A stretch of DNA of 64,000 nucleotides from Lachnospiraceae bacterium. Lineage in GTDB: Bacteria > Bacillota > Clostridia > Lachnospirales > Lachnospiraceae. The notes under the pieces are model-generated. The model saw only the letters and a list, made by a program, of their open reading frames with translations, did no database searches and had not been told where the DNA came from. The stretch is taken from positions 62,001-126,000 of the forward strand of contig SVEN01000003.1 of NCBI GenBank assembly GCA_015057365.1. The letters run 5' to 3'. The position numbers were made by a program, and so were the translations under genes. Shown here one piece after another: positions 60,519 through 64,000 of this stretch; positions within the stretch are counted from its first letter, which is position 1; each line of letters starts with the position of its first letter.

Positions 60519-61163
60519 TTACTGTAACTGTAGGTACGGTACAAAAGGGTTCTCCCACTTTTCCGAACCGATGTCCGTGGACTCTCCGTGTCCGGCATAG
60601 ACTCTCGTCTCCTCCGGAAGCGTGTAAAGCTTCTCACGGATGGAACGGGCAAGCGTCCCCATACTGCCTCCCGGGAATTCGGTATTACCGATGTTTCGGA
60701 AAAACAGCGTGTCCCCGGAGAACAAATAGCCTTCCTCATACAGGTAGTAGCAACAGCCACCCGGCGTATGCCCCGGTGTATGAAGCAGTCTTATCTTAAA
60801 TCCCGCCGACGTAAACTCTGCACCGTCCTTTAAACCGATGGCATCCTTAAGTACATACCCTCTGCGCATAAACCGGCTCGTCAAATTCTGTGCCGGGTCT
60901 TCTAACACCGCCAGCTCCGCCTCATGACAATACACCGGCACAGCAAACTCTTCTCTGATACGCTCTGCCGCCATCATATGGTCCAGATGTCCATGGGTCA
61001 GGTAAATTGCCGTCAGCTTAACATCCTTATCCTTAATCACATCGATTATTTTCTCTGCATAGTCACCCGGATCAATTAAAAAACCTTCCCCTGTCTCTTC
61101 GTTTTTTACCAGATAACAGTTGGTAGAAAACAAACTAACCCGGATTCCGTATATCTTCATCAT
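60519..61163 (-). CDS. MBL-fold metallo-hydrolase (glyoxalase II-like)
   Basis: A 214-residue metallo-beta-lactamase-fold protein. The metal motif HGHLDHM near residues 59-65 (HxHxDH) and HTPGHTPGGCCYYL near 130-143 are clear, as is a C-terminal GHGESTDIG near 190-198. Substrate unknown; such proteins next to rsh and hemZ are common in Clostridia and Bacilli. The ATG follows AAAGGA. Confidence 0.92.
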   Translation of the reverse strand: MMKIYGIRVSLFSTNCYLVKNEETGEGFLIDPGDYAEKIIDVIKDKDVKLTAIYLTHGHLDHMMAAERIREEFAVPVYCHEAELAVLEDPAQNLTSRFMRRGYVLKDAIGLKDGAEFTSAGFKIRLLHTPGHTPGGCCYYLYEEGYLFSGDTLFFRNIGNTEFPGGSMGTLARSIREKLYTLPEETRVYAGHGESTDIGSEKWENPFVPYLQLQ

Positions 61164-61181
61164 AACAAATCCTTTCCGACC

Positions 61182-63479
61182 TTAGCCCGTGGTACGGGTA
61201 ACATCCAGAATACTCTCCACTGCACCCAGCTTCGCAATCAGGTACTGCAACTGTTCCTTACCCTTTACGTTAAATCCCACGGTAATGGTTGCGGTTCCCT
61301 GCTTACTGGTACGGGAATTTAAGGTCTGGATATCTATCTTGTTTTCCGTAAAAATTCTGGAAATATCCAAAAGCACACCGTTACGGTTATTGGCGTACAT
61401 CGTCAGCTCCGCATAATAGCTCTCGGAAGCCTTCTCACCCTCCGGCATGCTCCATTCCGCATTGATCATACGATGTCTGTCTTCTTCGGAAGCGTTAATA
61501 ATATTGATACAATCGGTACGATGTACGGAAACACCACGGCCTCTCGTTACGAAACCGATAATCTCATCTCCCGGCACCGGCGAACAACACTTGGACAAAT
61601 GTACCGCAACATCCTCCAGCCCCTGTACAATAATGCCTGCCTTGGCTCTCGCCATTGGTTTTGCTGTCTTATTGCTGCCGATATTCTCTAGAAGCTTTTC
61701 GTCGGTAACTTCCTTTTTCTCCTTCTTATTGTACTCCTCCTGGAGACGATTGATAATCTGTCCTTCCTTTAAAGCACCGTGACCGATGGCCGCCAGCACG
61801 GAATCCCAGTCCTTGAATCCGTACTTTCGCATACAGACGTCTAAAAACTCCGGCTTTGCCAAATCCGAGAACTGCACGCCTTTAGCCTTACAGTAGGACT
61901 GCAACAGTTCCTTTCCACGGATAATGTTATCTTCCTTTAATTCTGTCTTAAACCACTGGTTAATCTTATTTTTCGCCTGGGTGCTTTTTACGATGGAAAG
62001 CCAGTCGCGGCTCGGTCCCTTGGTGTTCTGAGACGTAATAATCTCGATACGGTCACCGTTCTGCAGCTGGTACTCAATCGGAACCAGCTTGCCGTTGACT
62101 CTGGCTCCTACCATCTTATTACCTACCGCACTGTGAATCGCGTAGGCAAAGTCTACCGGACAGGATCCTGCCGGAAGGTTCTTTACATCTCCGGTCGGAG
62201 TAAAGCAGTAAATGCGATCGGAAAACAAATCCAAATCGTCCTTGATGGAGCTTAAAAACTCCTTGCTGTCCGACATGTCCTGCTGCCACTCCAGAATCTG
62301 ACGAAGCCAAGCCAGCTTCTCTTCTTCCGTATCGGAGCTCTTTGCTCCGCCCTGGGTTTCCTTATACTTCCAGTGGGCCGCAATACCGTATTCCGCGGTA
62401 CGATGCATATCAAACGTACGAATCTGAATCTCGAACGGCGTACCGTTCGGTCCGATTAAGGTCGTATGCAACGACTGGTACATGTTTGCCTTCGGCATGG
62501 CGATATAATCCTTAAAACGTCCCGGAATCGGCTTATACATCTCATGAATCACACCTAACGCCGCATAACAGTCCTTTACGGAATTCACGATAATACGCAC
62601 CGCAAACAAATCGTAAATCTGGTCCAGCGTCTTATTCTGGTTTACCATCTTTTTATAAATACTGAAAAAGTGCTTTACTCGCCCGGTAATCTCGGCTTCG
62701 ATGCCTACCGCACGAATCTGTTCGCCCACTTCTTCGATAATACCGTTAATAAACTTGGTACGCTCCTCCTTACGAAGGGCGATTTTCTCCTCTAACTCCT
62801 CACAAACCTCCGGCTCCAAATACCGCAGGGACAAATCATCCAGCTCCACCTTGATTTTGGAAATACCTAGGCGGGAAGCAAGCGGCGCATAAATATCCAT
62901 GGTCTCACGGGCCTTTTCAATCTGCTTCTCCGGCTTCTGATACTGAAGCGTACGGAGATTATGCAAACGGTCCGCCAGCTTAATCAAAATGACGCGGATA
63001 TCCTTTGCCATGGCAAGGAACATCTTACGAAGATTCTCCGCCTGAAGCTCTACCTTATCTTTGGAATAATTGAGCTGCGTCAGCTTCGTTACACCGTCCA
63101 CAAGAAGTGCCACTTCACTGCCGAACAGCTCGGTAATCTCCTCCAGCGTATATGCGGTATCCTCCACCACATCGTGCAAAATCCCCGCAATGATGGTCTC
63201 CTTGTCAAGCTCCAGCTCAGCCAATATAATAGCAACACAAATCGGATGAATGATGTACGGCTCTCCCGACTTACGAAGCTGCCCCTTATGTGCCTCGTCC
63301 GCCAAATGATACGCCTTCTCAATCATCGTCAAATCCGTAGACGGATGATAGGCTTTTATAGCCTCGATGAGCTTCCCGTACAAGACCTCCGGATCGGTAA
63401 AATCCGCCGGTGTACTGAGTTCCTTTTCATCCACACGTTTTATTTTATTGCCCGTTTTTTCAATAATACCAGTATCCAT
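61182..63479 (-). CDS. Bifunctional (p)ppGpp synthetase/hydrolase
   Basis: A 765-residue long RSH enzyme that makes and removes the starvation alarmone (p)ppGpp. The hydrolase domain is intact, with the HD pair at 102-103 and the HDxxED motif (ED at 106-107); the synthetase domain shows GRFKDYIAMPKANMYQSLH in parts (KDYIAMPK, YQSLHTT), followed by a TGS domain (VFTPTGDV-like CFTPTGDVKNLP) and a C-terminal ACT domain. All domains are present, so it is expected to be bifunctional. The ATG at 63479 avoids an upstream extension that lacks a ribosome site. Confidence 0.96.
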   Translation of the reverse strand: MDTGIIEKTGNKIKRVDEKELSTPADFTDPEVLYGKLIEAIKAYHPSTDLTMIEKAYHLADEAHKGQLRKSGEPYIIHPICVAIILAELELDKETIIAGILHDVVEDTAYTLEEITELFGSEVALLVDGVTKLTQLNYSKDKVELQAENLRKMFLAMAKDIRVILIKLADRLHNLRTLQYQKPEKQIEKARETMDIYAPLASRLGISKIKVELDDLSLRYLEPEVCEELEEKIALRKEERTKFINGIIEEVGEQIRAVGIEAEITGRVKHFFSIYKKMVNQNKTLDQIYDLFAVRIIVNSVKDCYAALGVIHEMYKPIPGRFKDYIAMPKANMYQSLHTTLIGPNGTPFEIQIRTFDMHRTAEYGIAAHWKYKETQGGAKSSDTEEEKLAWLRQILEWQQDMSDSKEFLSSIKDDLDLFSDRIYCFTPTGDVKNLPAGSCPVDFAYAIHSAVGNKMVGARVNGKLVPIEYQLQNGDRIEIITSQNTKGPSRDWLSIVKSTQAKNKINQWFKTELKEDNIIRGKELLQSYCKAKGVQFSDLAKPEFLDVCMRKYGFKDWDSVLAAIGHGALKEGQIINRLQEEYNKKEKKEVTDEKLLENIGSNKTAKPMARAKAGIIVQGLEDVAVHLSKCCSPVPGDEIIGFVTRGRGVSVHRTDCINIINASEEDRHRMINAEWSMPEGEKASESYYAELTMYANNRNGVLLDISRIFTENKIDIQTLNSRTSKQGTATITVGFNVKGKEQLQYLIAKLGAVESILDVTRTTG

Positions 63480-63549
63480 GTTGCCCCCTACTCCGGCAAA
63501 ATTGCCTTTTGTGCAAAACCCACCATGCAATTAACGATACTTTCCGTAC

Positions 63550-64000
63550 TTACTTACCCGGATATGTAACAACCGTCTCTACCTCATACTTGCCCAGTCT
63601 GGCTCTTCCCTCAAGCCCTGCCAGCTCCAATAAAAATACAATCTTAACCACCTCGCCGCCAAGCTCCTCAATGAGCTTTGCAGCCGCCTCGATAGTGCCG
63701 CCGGTAGCAATCAAATCATCCACTATGACAACCTTCTGTCCCGGCTTTATGGAGTCTTTATGCATCTCGATGGTAGCGGTGCCGTACTCCAAATCATAGG
63801 TAGCTTCAACAGTCTCACACGGAAGCTTACCCTTTTTCCGCACCGGTACAAAGGCCTTCTTCATGTTATACGCCAAAGGAGCACCGAAAATAAATCCACG
63901 GGATTCCGCACCCACAATCACATCAAACTCGGTGTCCGCAAGCAGCTTCTGCATCTCATCAATGGCAAGCGCAAATCCGTCTGCATCCTGCAACACCGTC
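63550..64000 (-). CDS. apt: Adenine phosphoribosyltransferase, 5' end outside window
   Basis: Partial gene: about 150 residues, missing the N-terminus beyond the right edge (the frame is open to base 64000). Apt salvages adenine by making AMP with PRPP. The PRPP-binding loop VVIVDDLIATGGT and the segment GAESRGFIFGAPLA, with LQDADGF and AIDEM at the visible start, are diagnostic. The next gene downstream is rsh, the usual apt-rsh order in Firmicutes. Confidence 0.95.
   Translation of the reverse strand, partial: TVLQDADGFALAIDEMQKLLADTEFDVIVGAESRGFIFGAPLAYNMKKAFVPVRKKGKLPCETVEATYDLEYGTATIEMHKDSIKPGQKVVIVDDLIATGGTIEAAAKLIEELGGEVVKIVFLLELAGLEGRARLGKYEVETVVTYPGK

Noticed and set aside
1-64000. 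CRISPR array, insertion sequence, prophage or tRNA genes
   Set aside because: No regularly spaced direct repeats, no transposase-like protein and no cloverleaf with a CCA-type end were seen in reading either strand.

Overview
The window looks like a chromosomal core region of a spore-forming, anaerobic member of the Clostridia, most likely Lachnospiraceae. The reasons are an alpha/beta-type small acid-soluble spore protein, a GerW (YtfJ) spore protein, a YlbJ-type sporulation membrane protein, glutamine synthetase III, HemZ, AGGAGG ribosome-binding sites, and several families (DUF6120-like, DUF6147-like, DUF2298) that I associate with this family. Most of the genome here is one long run of minus-strand genes. 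Plus-strand genes are limited to the left edge, one 45-codon gene near 19 kb, one DUF378 gene near 28 kb, and a PadR operon near 50 kb. I see no tRNA or rRNA gene, insertion sequence, prophage or CRISPR array.

Layout: 0-5 kb holds the end of a LuxR-type regulator, tmcAL and ylbJ, facing rsmD-coaD-coiled-coil gene, then spore and small membrane genes. 5-14 kb is a probable operon in which a CbbX/SpoVK-like AAA ATPase is followed by two family-2 glycosyltransferases, UDP-galactopyranose mutase and two giant polytopic membrane proteins; it probably builds a galactofuranose-containing surface glycan. 14-24.7 kb carries recG, fakA-yloU, rpmB, and the gerW-DUF2953 pair followed by unknown genes, a rhomboid-like protein and CorA. 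24.8-28.2 kb has an M48 protease and a YtrA-type regulator with an ABC transporter. 28.3-35.3 kb has argS with two ATPase genes and an SH3b membrane protein, then envelope-stress-like PspC and DUF4097 genes. 35.3-46.2 kb has glnN-mscS, glgB with a lysine-rich tail, a YesL protein, a heterodimeric ABC exporter and a cold-shock gene. 46.2-51 kb is an AT-richer patch of exported proteins (lipoprotein, V8-like protease, two unknowns), a candidate small RNA and the PadR operon. 51-56.3 kb is a DUF1854 gene between two zinc-ribbon ABC exporters. 56.4-64 kb is the conserved apt-rsh-MBL-hemZ-aspS block with an HD-GYP gene in the place where hisS often sits.

The most unusual items are the candidate small RNA at 49.46-49.55 kb with its own promoter, palindrome and terminator; the DUF1854/zinc-ribbon exporter triad; the AAA-linked glycan operon with two related giant membrane proteins; an SH3b-transmembrane-Tudor-like fusion; and a histone-H1-like tail on glycogen branching enzyme. 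All functional statements come from reading motifs and gene order; no database search was run.
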